Source of the DNA: UBA5314 sp040217815
GTDB taxonomy: Bacteria > Bacillota > Syntrophomonadia > Syntrophomonadales > Syntrophomonadaceae
DNA length: 64,000 nt
NCBI GenBank assembly: GCA_040217815.1
Contig: JBEHWI010000005.1
Coordinates: forward strand, 1 to 64,000
Reading direction: 5' to 3'
Under the pieces are notes generated by a model. It saw nothing but the letters and a program-made list of their open reading frames with translations. It ran no database searches and was not told the origin of the DNA. Positions 42,542 through 52,188 of the stretch are shown here, piece by piece (positions within the stretch are counted from its first letter, which is position 1; each line of letters begins with the position of its first letter). The position numbers and the translations under genes are program-made.

Positions 42542-43789
42542 TTACAAATTTGTAAGTTTGGGCAGATGAACGGTGAAAACCGTACCTTTTTCCACCCGGC
42601 TTTGAACCCTGACAAAGCCCTGGTGCATTTCTATAATTGATTTGGCCAGGGTTAATCCGATTCCACTGCCCTGTTTACCTTGAGAAAGTTTGCTGCGATA
42701 AAACCGGTTGAATACAAAATGAATATCATCTGGATGTATACCTTCTCCGTCGTCCTCAACCGCTATAGTCACAAAGAGCGGGGTTTCTTCAATAGAAACC
42801 CGAATCGTACATCCAGCCCCGGTGTGCTCGACCGCATTTTTAACCAAATTGCTTAAAGCCTCCAGCATCCATTCCCGGTCACAGGTGAATCTAACGCTGG
42901 GCTCAGCCATGATTTCCAGGCTCTTTTGCTCCCTTTCGATCCTGGTTTCAAAGCTCTCTGCCACCTGTTTGACGATATCGTTTATAGAGCAGTCTCTTCT
43001 TACCAGATCTATAACACCTGCATCCAGACGAGCCAGTTTTAACAGACTGGCAATCTGGCTTTGCATGCGCTCCAGTTCGTCTGAACTGCGGTTCAAGAAA
43101 TTGGCTATGGTATCATTGTCAATATTTTCATCCTTCATGATCTCGTTGTACATGAAAAGAGCGGTCAACGGGGTCTTGAGCTGATGTGATATGTTAGTCA
43201 AATTATCCTTGAGCGACAAGCGGCCGGCCCTCTCCTTTTCAATGTGGGTGCACAGCGAGGCGTTCATAATATTGATGGAGGCGGCCAGTTGGTCCAGGTT
43301 CCCTTCCGCGCCGTCGTTCAGTTTTACACCGGTTTCACCATTCATAATTCTCTGCACATCCCGCTCGTAACGCTCTATCCTTCGGTAATGCCGTCTTAAA
43401 TAACCATAAACCATGATCAGTACTATTGAGCTCATTAACCCGGTCAGGAGCAATACTCTGGTCATGGTGGTTCTATAAATTTGATCTATGTCGGGCATTA
43501 ACTGCGGGGGCAGGCTCTCTTTATATCCAGAAGGCTCGAGCAGCCTTTGCCCTTCATCAAGATGGGCCGGTGATTTTTCTGAGGTAAACAGCGAGGGGAT
43601 GCTTGCGACCCATTCCGGGTGCTGCTGAAGAAGATACCCTGCCAGCCTGTAGTCGTGGGCTGTCATCTGGCTTTTAAACTGTAGCACAGAAATATAGCTC
43701 GTTATCAGGGCAGTGATCATCCATAATAGCAAAACCGATATCAGTATGAGGTAAAAGCGTTTAGCATCACGGTTTTTAAATACTCCCAT
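42542..43789 (-). CDS. Two-component sensor histidine kinase
   Basis: 415 residues. Two membrane helices (about 10-32 and 105-125) enclose a short extracellular loop, followed by a HAMP-like linker. The H box is NISHQLKTPLTALF, the N box NLVKNAVEHTG, and the G boxes are DDGEGI and GSGIGLTLAK. It autophosphorylates on His and passes phosphate to the regulator encoded 10 bases upstream. It probably controls the adjacent ABC transporter. Confidence 0.93.
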   Translation of the reverse strand: MGVFKNRDAKRFYLILISVLLLWMITALITSYISVLQFKSQMTAHDYRLAGYLLQQHPEWVASIPSLFTSEKSPAHLDEGQRLLEPSGYKESLPPQLMPDIDQIYRTTMTRVLLLTGLMSSIVLIMVYGYLRRHYRRIERYERDVQRIMNGETGVKLNDGAEGNLDQLAASINIMNASLCTHIEKERAGRLSLKDNLTNISHQLKTPLTALFMYNEIMKDENIDNDTIANFLNRSSDELERMQSQIASLLKLARLDAGVIDLVRRDCSINDIVKQVAESFETRIEREQKSLEIMAEPSVRFTCDREWMLEALSNLVKNAVEHTGAGCTIRVSIEETPLFVTIAVEDDGEGIHPDDIHFVFNRFYRSKLSQGKQGSGIGLTLAKSIIEMHQGFVRVQSRVEKGTVFTVHLPKLTNL

Positions 43790-43799
43790 AGACGACCCC

Positions 43800-44480
43800 T
43801 CAAGAAATATTCCACTTGTATCCCATTCCCCGAATGGTGGTTAAAAAGGCGGGCTGTCTGGGAACGTCTTCAATTTTATCCCGAAGCCGGCTGATGTAAA
43901 CCGCCAGGGTATTGTCATCTACGAAACTTTCCCGGTCCCAGAGCCGCTGCATGATCTGGTCCCTGGATAGTACTATACGCGGGTTCTGCATAAAAAGGCA
44001 TAAGAGTTTGAACTCGGCCGGAGTCAGCTCAAGCTCTATTCCGTCTTTAACAACCCTTCCTTCCAGCAGCCTGACGGTAATCCCGTTTGAACAAAGTTCA
44101 TCAGGCGATCCTGCGCTTGAGCCGTAACGCCGCAATGCCGCGTTGATCCTGGATATTAATTCATTGAGTTTAAAAGGCTTGGTTACATAATCATCAGCAC
44201 CTATATCCAGTCCCATAACCACGTTGACTTCCTCGTCGGAAGCGGTTAAAAAAACAATCGGAATATCCGTTCTGAGCCTGATAGACTTGCACAACTCAAA
44301 GCCGTTTCCGTCAGGAAGCATTACATCCAGGATAATCAAATCATAGCTCGTATTGTTCAAAGACCGTTCGGCTTCCGCCACTGTTCTGGCCACGGTTACA
44401 TCAAAGTTTTGCCGCTGGAGGGAAAAGCACAACCCCTCAATCAAACTCAGATCATCTTCAACCAGTAGTATCGTTTTCAT
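43800..44480 (-). CDS. OmpR-family response regulator
   Basis: 226 residues. The receiver has VEDD acidic residues, the phosphorylated Asp in LIILDVMLPDG, Thr in VFLTASD and Lys in DDYVTKPF. The C-terminal winged helix ends with DNTLAVYISRLRDKIEDVP and IRGMGYKW. It is the first gene of the regulator-kinase-ATPase-permease unit. The ATG has GGATGGAAAG upstream. Confidence 0.95.
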   Translation of the reverse strand: MKTILLVEDDLSLIEGLCFSLQRQNFDVTVARTVAEAERSLNNTSYDLIILDVMLPDGNGFELCKSIRLRTDIPIVFLTASDEEVNVVMGLDIGADDYVTKPFKLNELISRINAALRRYGSSAGSPDELCSNGITVRLLEGRVVKDGIELELTPAEFKLLCLFMQNPRIVLSRDQIMQRLWDRESFVDDNTLAVYISRLRDKIEDVPRQPAFLTTIRGMGYKWNIS

Positions 44481-44700
44481 AGCTTTCCATCCTTACAAGC
44501 TGTTCTGTTCCCTCATGGTTATTTCGCAAAAATGCTCCGGCTCTACTTGGATAACGATAAAAAAATTCTTACCCCTCACCTACAACAAAATCGATTCTCT
44601 GCAGAAGCCCCCTTTTACCATAATAACTAATAATTGTTAAAATAAAAGAGGCCGTTTGTCTTATCAACACCGACCCCTTAAAAGTCCAGCCAATCTCAAG

Positions 44701-45438
44701 TTATTTTACGGAAACAGCCTGAATATGATCTTTGAATTCGGAAAATGAGGTCTCGCTGCTGGGCAGGTTTCTCATAACGGAAAGGAAGCGATCGCGATCC
44801 AGAGTGCTGTCTGCCGATGCCATGATCGCTTTTATTAAATCCTCACCGCCCTCATGGTAAGAAGACAAACCATGCACACCCATACCGGGCTTAACCTGGG
44901 CTTTGAGAAACTGAGTCTCGTCATAAGTATAGGGCTTTCCGGCGGCATCAACCAGGATTTGCTCCCGTAGAGGCCCAATATTGGCGCATCTTTCCGGGAA
45001 GGTTTGCCCCTTAACCCCAAAAGACTCTATATAAGGTGATTCAATCCACAATCTCATTCCGTTTTGTTCTATAAAAATCTGCAGCCATCGGGTGACGGTG
45101 GTGGCATATTTACCGATAACCCCTTGCCGGATGGCAACGGCCAGATAATAAGGCCGATCCAGGTCAAACTCCATCAGGGTTCTTCCCGTTTTTTCATGCT
45201 TGAAGGTCCATTTGGACTGCCGGATAGTCAAAATACGGCCCTTTTTTCGCCAAAAGGCTGAAACCAGGGCCAGTACACAGGCCCCTAGAATCACTCCGAT
45301 TACGATAGGAGTGGACATCGATTCAGGATACAGGTTGCCTATTACAATAACAGCAATCATCGGTCCCAAAAAAAACGTAAGCGATATTACCAGTTCATAC
45401 CAGTGAAGCCGGTCCGAAACCTTGAAATCTCCCGTCAT
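44701..45438 (-). CDS. Membrane protein of unknown function (245 aa)
   Basis: Two N-terminal membrane helices (about 14-35 and 43-63) are followed by a cytoplasmic beta-rich domain of about 180 residues (GRILTIRQSKWTFKHEKTGRTLMEFDLDRPYYLAVAI...). This resembles a PH-like or DUF fold, but I cannot name it. The ATG has GGGGGATGG upstream. It is probably a single-gene unit, separated from the response regulator by 220 bases with no feature. Confidence 0.65.
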   Translation of the reverse strand: MTGDFKVSDRLHWYELVISLTFFLGPMIAVIVIGNLYPESMSTPIVIGVILGACVLALVSAFWRKKGRILTIRQSKWTFKHEKTGRTLMEFDLDRPYYLAVAIRQGVIGKYATTVTRWLQIFIEQNGMRLWIESPYIESFGVKGQTFPERCANIGPLREQILVDAAGKPYTYDETQFLKAQVKPGMGVHGLSSYHEGGEDLIKAIMASADSTLDRDRFLSVMRNLPSSETSFSEFKDHIQAVSVK

Positions 45439-45553
45439 AGCACCATCCCCCTTCTACCTTCAATAAATATCGAAATAGTATTTAAATATCTTAAGCTCCA
45501 GAAATTGGGCTTTGAAGGAAGATGAGGCTCTGGTTGACCTGACGGTTTGGCCC

Positions 45554-46030
45554 CTAGAAATTAAATTCTTTTTCCCAATCAAACTCGCCCGATGCCTCCA
45601 GGCTTTTGGGCCAGTGGCTGCACCATTCTGGCACATTAGGCCTGTCCACTCGATCCAAGCTCGGGGTATAGGGCTTTAGATCGATCACCGGGCTGCCGTC
45701 GTGGGCGTCTATGTAGGCAATTGCAATGCGGGCCTTTTTATTATCGATATAGAGTATTTGAGCGGTTGACAGAGCTACCGGGTTGGGCCTTACCGGCGAC
45801 CTGGTGGCAAAAACCCCCATGGTCGGTGGACCGTTTTTGTATGGGGAAGAGGCTTCCAAAACGTCCCGAGACTGCTCACTGTCAAAATCGCTAAACCACC
45901 ATATAACATTAAGATGACTAAAACTGTCCAGTCCCCTTAACGCGGGGGCATATTTTTCATCAAGTTCGATAAACATACCCTCTTCAGTTATTCTCACCTT
46001 ACCTATGGGGTTTACTATAAGCTGCTCCAT
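45554..46030 (-). CDS. trmO: tRNA m6t6A37 methyltransferase TrmO (TsaA family)
   Basis: 158 residues. The TsaA-type beta-barrel motifs are clear: VNPIGKVR, LDSFSHLNVIWWF, GVFATRSPVRPNPVALS and AYIDAHDGSPVIDLKPYTP. TrmO adds a methyl group from SAM to t6A37 of tRNA-Thr. AGGAGG lies directly against a first ATG, so the ATG at 46030 (MEQLIVNPIG), 9 bases from it, is preferred. A second TsaA-domain protein is encoded at 60.7 kb. Confidence 0.85.
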   Translation of the reverse strand: MEQLIVNPIGKVRITEEGMFIELDEKYAPALRGLDSFSHLNVIWWFSDFDSEQSRDVLEASSPYKNGPPTMGVFATRSPVRPNPVALSTAQILYIDNKKARIAIAYIDAHDGSPVIDLKPYTPSLDRVDRPNVPEWCSHWPKSLEASGEFDWEKEFNF

Positions 46031-46115
46031 AACAGACATCCTCCTTTTTTTAATAGCAGATTTGCTTTCAGCCCTACTGTAAACCCTGTCATGATGTGAG
46101 AGTCAATAAGCATAA

Positions 46116-46952
46116 TCAGGTATGCAATTTCTCTACTGGAATTTGTATTTCCGTCAGATATTTACCCGGGTCCGGCTCGTTCCAGGGACCCCGGTGGCAG
46201 ATTTGCCTGCTTTTTCCGGTCATTTTATACTGATCATGCTTCATTAACCACTCGGCCAATGAATGGTATGCTGATGCAATATTTTCAAACGGCCCGTACA
46301 CCATGGCGCAAGCCATGGCCTCGATTTTTTCAGTCTCCCGAAAGGTGAAACCGGCTCTACTTTTATTGGTTTGGTTTACAACTACACACACCTCAACATC
46401 CACTTGGGTGTCTTTGTGTTCTAAATCATGGTATATTGCAAAGCACAGGTTATTGGGCGGTATGTCCAGGCCTTCATGTTCAATAAAGGCAGACATCTCC
46501 TGCCACAGCTCGGCTTCGGTGAAATAATTGGGAATGGTTTTGCGAAGGGACAAAACTTTATAGGCGGGGATGCATTTCAAGGTTACATTACAGTTTATGG
46601 AGGTATCTTCTTCCTCAATCTCTTTGAGGGCTATACCTATTTTTACAAGCATTTCCTGTTGGTGTTTAATAGTTGATTCTATTTCCTGCCGCTTGTTTTT
46701 GAGATGCCGGATTATTGAATCATTTTCCCAATGTTTGATCGCTGCATCCATTTCGGCAACATTAAACCCGATATCCCTTAAAAAAATGATCTTATGTAAA
46801 AGGGGGATCTGTTCCACGGAATAGGTTCGGTATCCGGTAGCATTGTCAATGCTTGCCGGTTTGAATATTCCGTTCTCATCATAGTAGCGCAGCATCCGGA
46901 TGGACACCCGGGTCAACTTGGAAAACTCGCCGATTTTGAATATCGCTTCCAC
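46116..46952 (-). CDS. MerR-family regulator with GyrI-like effector domain
   Basis: About 278 residues. FKIGEFSKLTRVSIRMLRYYDENGIFKPA is a MerR winged helix. A dimerisation coiled coil follows (about 75-120). The C-terminal half (CIPAYKVLSLRKTI..., GPWNEPDPGKYLTEIQIPV) is a GyrI/AraC-effector-type ligand domain as in BltR/BmrR. It probably senses a small hydrophobic compound. Start choice is unsure: a GTG at 46952 and a GTG at 46985 are both open, and an ATA right before FKIGEF sits best behind AGGGGGTGG. Confidence 0.85.
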   Translation of the reverse strand: MEAIFKIGEFSKLTRVSIRMLRYYDENGIFKPASIDNATGYRTYSVEQIPLLHKIIFLRDIGFNVAEMDAAIKHWENDSIIRHLKNKRQEIESTIKHQQEMLVKIGIALKEIEEEDTSINCNVTLKCIPAYKVLSLRKTIPNYFTEAELWQEMSAFIEHEGLDIPPNNLCFAIYHDLEHKDTQVDVEVCVVVNQTNKSRAGFTFRETEKIEAMACAMVYGPFENIASAYHSLAEWLMKHDQYKMTGKSRQICHRGPWNEPDPGKYLTEIQIPVEKLHT

Positions 46953-46986
46953 CCCCTGACCTGTATCCGCCCGCCTCAGTGGCACA

Positions 46987-47529
46987 TCAGCGCATATCCC
47001 AGTCTCTTCTCAGCAAAGCCAGAATCTTTTGGTTGCGGAATTGGCCTTGCGTAATTTCATATTCCCTGAGCAGACCTTCAATTTTAAAACCCAACTGTTC
47101 CAAGGTGTTGACGGACCGGGTATTGCCTTCGGTTACAAAAGCCTCAATCCGGTTGAATCCTTCGTTTACGAAACAATACTCAAGCACTGCGGTCAATACT
47201 TCTTGCATGACTCCTCTTCCCCAAAACTCAAAGCCCAGTTCATAGCCTATTTCTACCCGCCGGTGTTCTGCTTTAACATTGTGATAACCGCAGCTTCCTA
47301 TTACACGTCCGGTTGTTTTCTCAACAATAGCCCACCGTCTTCCTTCGTTATTCTCTGGAAGGCCGTTTAACAGGTCAATCATAGCCTGGCTTTCATCCAG
47401 TGATTTAAATGAAGTGTTCATAAATTTGGTCACTACCTCATCGGACCAATAGCTATGCAAGATTTTTAGATCGGCATTTTCAATTTTTCTAAGTAAAAAG
47501 TTGCTGGTATGTATTTCAGATGAGTTCAT
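46987..47529 (-). CDS. GNAT-family N-acetyltransferase (RimJ/RimL type)
   Basis: 180 residues. WAIVEKTTGRVIGSCGYHN and VEIGYELGFEFWGRGVMQEVLTAVLEYCF contain the acetyl-CoA pyrophosphate loop, and IEAFVTEGNTRSVNTLEQLGFKIEG is the typical motif B. Members acetylate ribosomal protein N-termini or small amines; the substrate is unknown. It ends next to the MerR gene on the same strand. The ATG has GGGGGG about 10 bases upstream. Confidence 0.88.
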   Translation of the reverse strand: MNSSEIHTSNFLLRKIENADLKILHSYWSDEVVTKFMNTSFKSLDESQAMIDLLNGLPENNEGRRWAIVEKTTGRVIGSCGYHNVKAEHRRVEIGYELGFEFWGRGVMQEVLTAVLEYCFVNEGFNRIEAFVTEGNTRSVNTLEQLGFKIEGLLREYEITQGQFRNQKILALLRRDWDMR

Positions 47530-47583
47530 AACTATAATTCCCCCCGTTGCTACGGCAGCTGTTTATATGGATGCTACTTATAT

Positions 47584-47943
47584 CTATTTTCCTTGCAGGG
47601 CCCGGGCCAGTTCTTCCATCTCCTGGCGGGCTAGATCGTCCCGGCCCGCTTTGGATTCCATATGATGCTGCATTTCATGATATACCGTGTCTACAATCTC
47701 AGCCTCCCAGACATCACGGCCACTCCCACCCAGCAATCCAACGAAAGAACCGTAGTAAAAATTAATAAAACAGCCCAGGTGAGTTCCTTCAATATACTCT
47801 CCTAGAATGTAGTAGCCTTTCTCCCGCTTGGTTTCCTTCTGAAGATTGAACCCGCCGTTTAAGTCTTTACAAAAATGCGGCGGAACTTTATTAACCGCTT
47901 CCTCCAACATGTCGGCAAATTCATCAAAAGTAGGTGGCTTCAT
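47584..47943 (-). CDS. Minimal zincin-like metallopeptidase family protein
   Basis: 119 residues. VYHEMQHHMES supplies an HExxH zinc motif near residue 90, preceded by the conserved beta strands GYYILGEYIEGTHLGCFINFYYGSF of the short 'possible metallopeptidase' family. These proteins are compact zincins with no known substrate. The ATG has GGGGAGGAG upstream. It follows the YdeI-like gene by 18 bases on the same strand. Confidence 0.8.
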   Translation of the reverse strand: MKPPTFDEFADMLEEAVNKVPPHFCKDLNGGFNLQKETKREKGYYILGEYIEGTHLGCFINFYYGSFVGLLGGSGRDVWEAEIVDTVYHEMQHHMESKAGRDDLARQEMEELARALQGK

Positions 47944-47961
47944 AATCTCCTCCCCAGGACT

Positions 47962-48204
47962 TTATCTTTTAGGTTTATAATTCATACCCATGTACTTGTC
48001 ACCCTGGCGCAGTTCCAGGAGCATCTGGTTTAACCGCTTTTGAACCGTCTCAGGGCGTTTGGCGCGGTTTATCCATCCTATATAATCGTTTTGCTGGTAG
48101 GGCGGCCGGGCCAGGTATTTCTCCATCAGGTCCTCTTTTAACAACGCCTCTTTCACAAAATCAGACATAGGGTTAAGGCTTCTTTTTAATCTGGAATGAT
48201 CCAC
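47962..48204 (-). CDS. Short YdeI/OmpD-associated-like protein
   Basis: About 80 residues from a GTG at 48204. The segment NDYIGWINRAKRPETVQKRLNQMLLELRQGDKY matches the C-terminal helical part of the YdeI/OmpD-associated (bacteriocin-protection) family; the DUF1905-like N-terminal domain is absent. So it is either a stand-alone domain or a remnant. The ribosome-binding site (GGGGAG, about 10 bases away) is average. It begins 32 bases after the mntP stop. Confidence 0.6.
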   Translation of the reverse strand: MDHSRLKRSLNPMSDFVKEALLKEDLMEKYLARPPYQQNDYIGWINRAKRPETVQKRLNQMLLELRQGDKYMGMNYKPKR

Positions 48205-48235
48205 CGCCTCATTACTCCCCTTTCGAAAAGTAAAA

Positions 48236-48799
48236 TTAAAAGGCCAACCACCCAAGATGCTCCAGTAGTATTCTCAGGCCTATTAAGATAAGAATAACGC
48301 CTCCGGCAAGCTCCGCTTTGGATTTGTACCTGGCCCCAAAAACATTGCCGATTTTCACACCGCCAATAGAGAGGAAAAAAGTAGTGATCCCGATTATGGC
48401 AACCGCGGTTATTATGCTTACTGATAAAAACGCCAGGGTAACGCCTACCGCCAGTGCATCTATACTGGTGGCAACCGCCAGCACCGTCAAATTACGCAGG
48501 TTGAAATTGTCCTTCATCCCGTTCTCTTCCTGACGGGATTCATAAACCATTTTCAAACCGATGAAAAGCAGCAGAATGAAAGCGATCCAATGATCTATTG
48601 ATGTGACGTATTCCTTGAACTGGGTTCCCAGAAAATATCCCAAAACCGGCATAAGAGCTTGAAATCCGCCAAAGAATAAACCAGCAACGATCGCCCGCTT
48701 ATAGCTCATCTTCCACATGGATAAGCCAATACTGATGGATACTGCGAATGCATCCATTGAAAGTCCAACCGCGATAATAAAAATGTCCAGGATGGTCAT
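48236..48799 (-). CDS. mntP: Manganese efflux pump MntP
   Basis: 187 residues with six membrane helices and two repeats of the SMDAFAVS / SIDALAVG type. The conserved Asp of each repeat (GLSMDAFAVSI, TSIDALAVGV) and FFGGFQALMP match MntP/UPF0059. It exports Mn(II). No yybP-ykoY riboswitch was recognised in the 175 bases upstream. The ATG has AGGAGAG upstream. Confidence 0.92.
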   Translation of the reverse strand: MTILDIFIIAVGLSMDAFAVSISIGLSMWKMSYKRAIVAGLFFGGFQALMPVLGYFLGTQFKEYVTSIDHWIAFILLLFIGLKMVYESRQEENGMKDNFNLRNLTVLAVATSIDALAVGVTLAFLSVSIITAVAIIGITTFFLSIGGVKIGNVFGARYKSKAELAGGVILILIGLRILLEHLGWLAF

Positions 48800-48976
48800 A
48801 GCATCATTCTCTCCTGCATCTAGAACCCGGCAAACTTATTGAACTGCCGCCCAGTAATGGTCAAGTTCCATCTGCACACATTTAATATTTTAAAATATTA
48901 AGCTCTCAGTTTATTTATGACCTGTACAGCCGAATTCTGGCCCCTCACTGACATATTTCAGGACGTACCAAAACCC

Positions 48977-50230
48977 TTATATCAAATGAAGGATAAGGTA
49001 TTGCATTATGCCTACCAGCGCTCCAATGACGGTTCCATTTATCCTTATCCACTGCAGATCGTTTCCCACTTTGGCCTCAAGAGAAATTACCAGGCCCTCG
49101 TTGTCCAGACTTTCAAGTTTTTCTTTGACTATCTGTCCGATTACCCCATGATATCTCACCAGCAGATTGGCCAGTTCATCTTTAATCCGGTTTTCAAGTA
49201 CAGTTTTGCGCTCCTCATCCTGACGGATCAGCTTGATCTGTTTGATCGCCATATCGGCAAGGTAATGAATTAACGGCATATCCTGTTCATCGCCGCCCAG
49301 AAGCTGATTCTTTAAAATCGTAAATATCTCGGTAATTGCCTCAAAGCCGATCTCGCTTTCCGCAATATTCTTGAGCATGCTGTTCAATATAAGGGAAGCG
49401 GCTTCAGCATCGGCCATTTTAAGCTTTTGCAGTTCACTCTTCACCTTGATATGATAGCGGTTTTCCGGAGCCTGCATTTCAATGAGCATTCGGTTAATTC
49501 TATGGGACAAAGCCCGGGCGGCTTGATCATAATTCAATATGTCCAAACTCTCGCCCAATCCCTTGCTCAAACGGCGCAAAAAGTTGCCCTGGTTTGAATA
49601 ATCGTCAGCTGTTCTAGATATAGTCCGTTTGACGGCCCGTTCGAATTCATCCCCCCGGGTTGCCCCAATCGCCCAGTCTAGCATAAGTTGAATGAGCTGG
49701 TCGCCATACAGGTTCTTGATAGAATCCTCCAGATGCTTGACAAGTTCGGGAGATATCCTTATTCCACTCAAATTATCCTTGATCCCGTTTTGAACAAAAT
49801 GTGCCACATCTGAGGGGTTTATTTCCTTAAGGGCGTTTTTCAGCAAGGCTTCCGCCAGTCGCTCCAGTTCCCGGCGCCCCCGGTCCGTATCCAAAGCCTC
49901 GGCCAGTCCGTCAATAATCTTATAATCGTAAATCTTGGCCTTTATAAAATCCAGGCTCAACCATTCGGTTTCCACAATAGAAATGATTCCTTCAATGATA
50001 CGGTCCCTGTTGTTGGGTATGATGGCCGTGTGGGGAATAAATTTCAAGCCCAGGGGGTGCCTGAACAAGGCCACCACTGCGAACCAATCGGCCAGGGCTC
50101 CGACCAGGGCAGCCTCACAGGCTGCAAAAAGCAGGCCTCCGCCAAAGCCTGCCCGGTAGGGCCAGGTTGCCAGAGCGCCGGCTAAAGCCAGGGCAAACAT
50201 GGCTGTAGCAACTTTCTTCATCCTATTCAT
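48977..50230 (-). CDS. DUF445 family membrane protein
   Basis: 417 residues. The N-terminal membrane segments (about 7-45) contain GGLLFAACEAALVGALADWFAVVALFRHPLGLKFIPHTAIIP, the DUF445 signature. A long helical, partly coiled-coil region follows, with a final membrane helix at the C-terminus (INGTVIGALVGIMQYLILHLI). The family resembles the YheB/YjiN group with unknown role. The ATG has GGGAG upstream. It is monocistronic. Confidence 0.85.
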   Translation of the reverse strand: MNRMKKVATAMFALALAGALATWPYRAGFGGGLLFAACEAALVGALADWFAVVALFRHPLGLKFIPHTAIIPNNRDRIIEGIISIVETEWLSLDFIKAKIYDYKIIDGLAEALDTDRGRRELERLAEALLKNALKEINPSDVAHFVQNGIKDNLSGIRISPELVKHLEDSIKNLYGDQLIQLMLDWAIGATRGDEFERAVKRTISRTADDYSNQGNFLRRLSKGLGESLDILNYDQAARALSHRINRMLIEMQAPENRYHIKVKSELQKLKMADAEAASLILNSMLKNIAESEIGFEAITEIFTILKNQLLGGDEQDMPLIHYLADMAIKQIKLIRQDEERKTVLENRIKDELANLLVRYHGVIGQIVKEKLESLDNEGLVISLEAKVGNDLQWIRINGTVIGALVGIMQYLILHLI

Positions 50231-50386
50231 CTGCGCTCCCTTCTTTACTGGATAGAAGCGTTAAAATACCCCGGTCCTGCAAGTTAGGCAGCAGCCCACC
50301 TACTGGCTTTAAAAATACCGGTCCTCAAAGAGTCCAACCGTGGTTCTTATGGAATTTTGAGCTTGACTTCTCTAGAAATGTCAGGC

Positions 50387-51121
50387 TTATTTTTGTATTT
50401 TTCGCCTTGCTTCAAACGCTTCATTTGCTTCCATGACCCGGCGGGCCAACTCCTGGTCCGAACAGGTAGGTTCTAGTAGCTGATCGTTATTTAAAAATAC
50501 ATTATAAACCTTGATGGCCAGGATGGCCAGTTGGGATGAATCGCGAGGTACTTTTCCCTCCGGGAAGCATTCCGCACGCTCTCTAATAAACCGGGCCGCT
50601 TTTTTTATTGCAGCATGCTGGTCCAGGCCCGCTTGACCCTGGTAAGAGAATTTCCAGCGCCGTACCCGCTCGTTAACCAGTTTTTTGTCGTCTTCTCCTG
50701 CGTCTATCCCGGATGCGGCAAATATCCGGCAGTCATAGGCCCGGCAGGTCAATGAACGGTGTTCATAGATTGAGCACCGTTCATTAACCAGCAATGGACA
50801 CTGGCCGTTCTCAAAATAGCCCAGGAGCCGGTTGCCCCTGGGCAGTCCTGGAGCCGGGAACAACAGCTTCTTGTCAATCCGGAGCAGGGTTTCTTTTTCC
50901 TGGGGTCTGATATGGATAAAATAAGAAGCCTGGCAGCAGGCCAGGCAGTCGCCGCAGGGTACTTCCATTCCTTGATCCTGAAGCAGGGCCTGGCGGAAAT
51001 CCTCAAGCCAGATAGAAAAATCACCTGCGGGTATCTCCTTGGATTGTTCTATTTTGATATCCGAATATCTTGTTTTATCATCCATTGGAATAGCGCCTTT
51101 CTTGCCCCTTGTTCCTTCCAT
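50387..51121 (-). CDS. YkgJ-type cysteine-cluster protein
   Basis: 244 residues. CGDCLACCQASYF and the later GQCPLLVNERCSIYEHRSLTCRAYDCR give the CxxCxxCC...C...C...C pattern of the UPF0153/YkgJ family, thought to bind a metal or Fe-S cluster. The C-terminal 80 residues are helical without known motif. Two ATG starts are possible (51121 and 12 codons later); the first has AAGGA upstream. Function unknown. Confidence 0.82.
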   Translation of the reverse strand: MEGTRGKKGAIPMDDKTRYSDIKIEQSKEIPAGDFSIWLEDFRQALLQDQGMEVPCGDCLACCQASYFIHIRPQEKETLLRIDKKLLFPAPGLPRGNRLLGYFENGQCPLLVNERCSIYEHRSLTCRAYDCRIFAASGIDAGEDDKKLVNERVRRWKFSYQGQAGLDQHAAIKKAARFIRERAECFPEGKVPRDSSQLAILAIKVYNVFLNNDQLLEPTCSDQELARRVMEANEAFEARRKIQK

Positions 51122-51278
51122 TATACCTGATCCTTATTATCCGCGCCGTGAAGTATCCACGACAGCGGGGTGCAAAAGCTTTACTGCCCGCACCAGGCCT
51201 GCAGCGAATTCGATACCGGGCCACAAGGGTACTGCTTTTTATATCAATTTCCCCGGGGATAAAAAAAAGTGCTCTATA

Positions 51279-52154
51279 TTATTTTAATATCTGAGGGCCA
51301 TGTAAAATTTGCACATCTTCAGTAGCCAGAGGGAAAAATCTCTCAACTGCCCCAGCGCAATTCATAAGAAGATCTACCATTAAGGTTGAATCAACTACCC
51401 TTCCCGTAGAAATTATATTAACTCCCCTCCTGAACAATGGTTCCGGGAAAATAGCAGCTGTATGACCATAGACGATGACTCGTTTTCCCTGACATTGGGC
51501 CAATATTTCCTCCATGGTATTGGAGACCAGCGCACAGCCCGTAATTATTACCGTATCTGAAGCTTGAAAACAGGGCCCGGCGGTTTTAGCCGCAACCACC
51601 CTGGCGCATTGCGGTCCTGAAGATACTCCCTGGCTGGAAAACGCCGTCGCCTTGAACAGTTCCGGTTCCAGTTCAGTGACATAGGTGGTTCCTGCTATTT
51701 GGGCCACATTGCGAACCATCCCCCCAAAGCCGACCATAGTCACTGTTTCTCCGGGTTTTACCTGTTGACTGGCATGTTTCTCTGCTCCGACGGAAAATTG
51801 GTAACCCGGTGGATTCAGATATTCTTCATTAATAAAAGGCCTGGACAGCGCGTTTAGCAGAGCCACCAACAAAGAGCGCAGCAGCAGTATAGAATTGTTG
51901 TCCGGCTTCATCCCCTCGATTTTTTCATGAAGCTCCCGGGCCACATCCAGCCCCATTTTACCTGGCTGGCCGGCTAGAAATGCTTCGATCGGGCTGTCGT
52001 TAAATTGCCCTCCCGATCTGATATTCATGGCCAGACCCATGTCGCCGTTGTTTAGCAGCATCCTGGAAAAAGCGGGGTTTATTACGATCTTATCTAGCCT
52101 GGGACTGTCCTTCAGATTTTCATGCAGATGCTCAATGACTTCCTGCAGAATCAT
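51279..52154 (-). CDS. DUF4213/DUF364 family protein (putative metal chelation)
   Basis: 291 residues from the ATG at 52154 with AAGGAAAG upstream. The N-terminal part matches DUF4213 and the C-terminal Rossmann-like part DUF364 (VTMVGFGGMVRNVAQI, TVIITGCALVSNTMEEILAQC, GHTAAIFPEPLFRRGVNIISTGRV). DUF364 proteins were suggested to bind heavy metals or cofactors and often neighbour B12-type ABC importers, as here. It is the last gene of the cluster, starting after the ATPase gene. Confidence 0.85.
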   Translation of the reverse strand: MILQEVIEHLHENLKDSPRLDKIVINPAFSRMLLNNGDMGLAMNIRSGGQFNDSPIEAFLAGQPGKMGLDVARELHEKIEGMKPDNNSILLLRSLLVALLNALSRPFINEEYLNPPGYQFSVGAEKHASQQVKPGETVTMVGFGGMVRNVAQIAGTTYVTELEPELFKATAFSSQGVSSGPQCARVVAAKTAGPCFQASDTVIITGCALVSNTMEEILAQCQGKRVIVYGHTAAIFPEPLFRRGVNIISTGRVVDSTLMVDLLMNCAGAVERFFPLATEDVQILHGPQILK

Positions 52155-52188
52155 ATTGTTCTTTCCTTTCTTCATGGAATACAGACTC

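Noticed and set aside
46935..46952. ATA as initiation codon of the MerR gene
   Set aside because: It would fit family starts and the AGGGGGTGG site, but an in-frame GTG is available three codons earlier, so a normal start is preferred.
48800..48976. Possible yybP-ykoY manganese riboswitch before mntP
   Set aside because: The conserved loop motifs are not present and the interval is too short on the mntP side.
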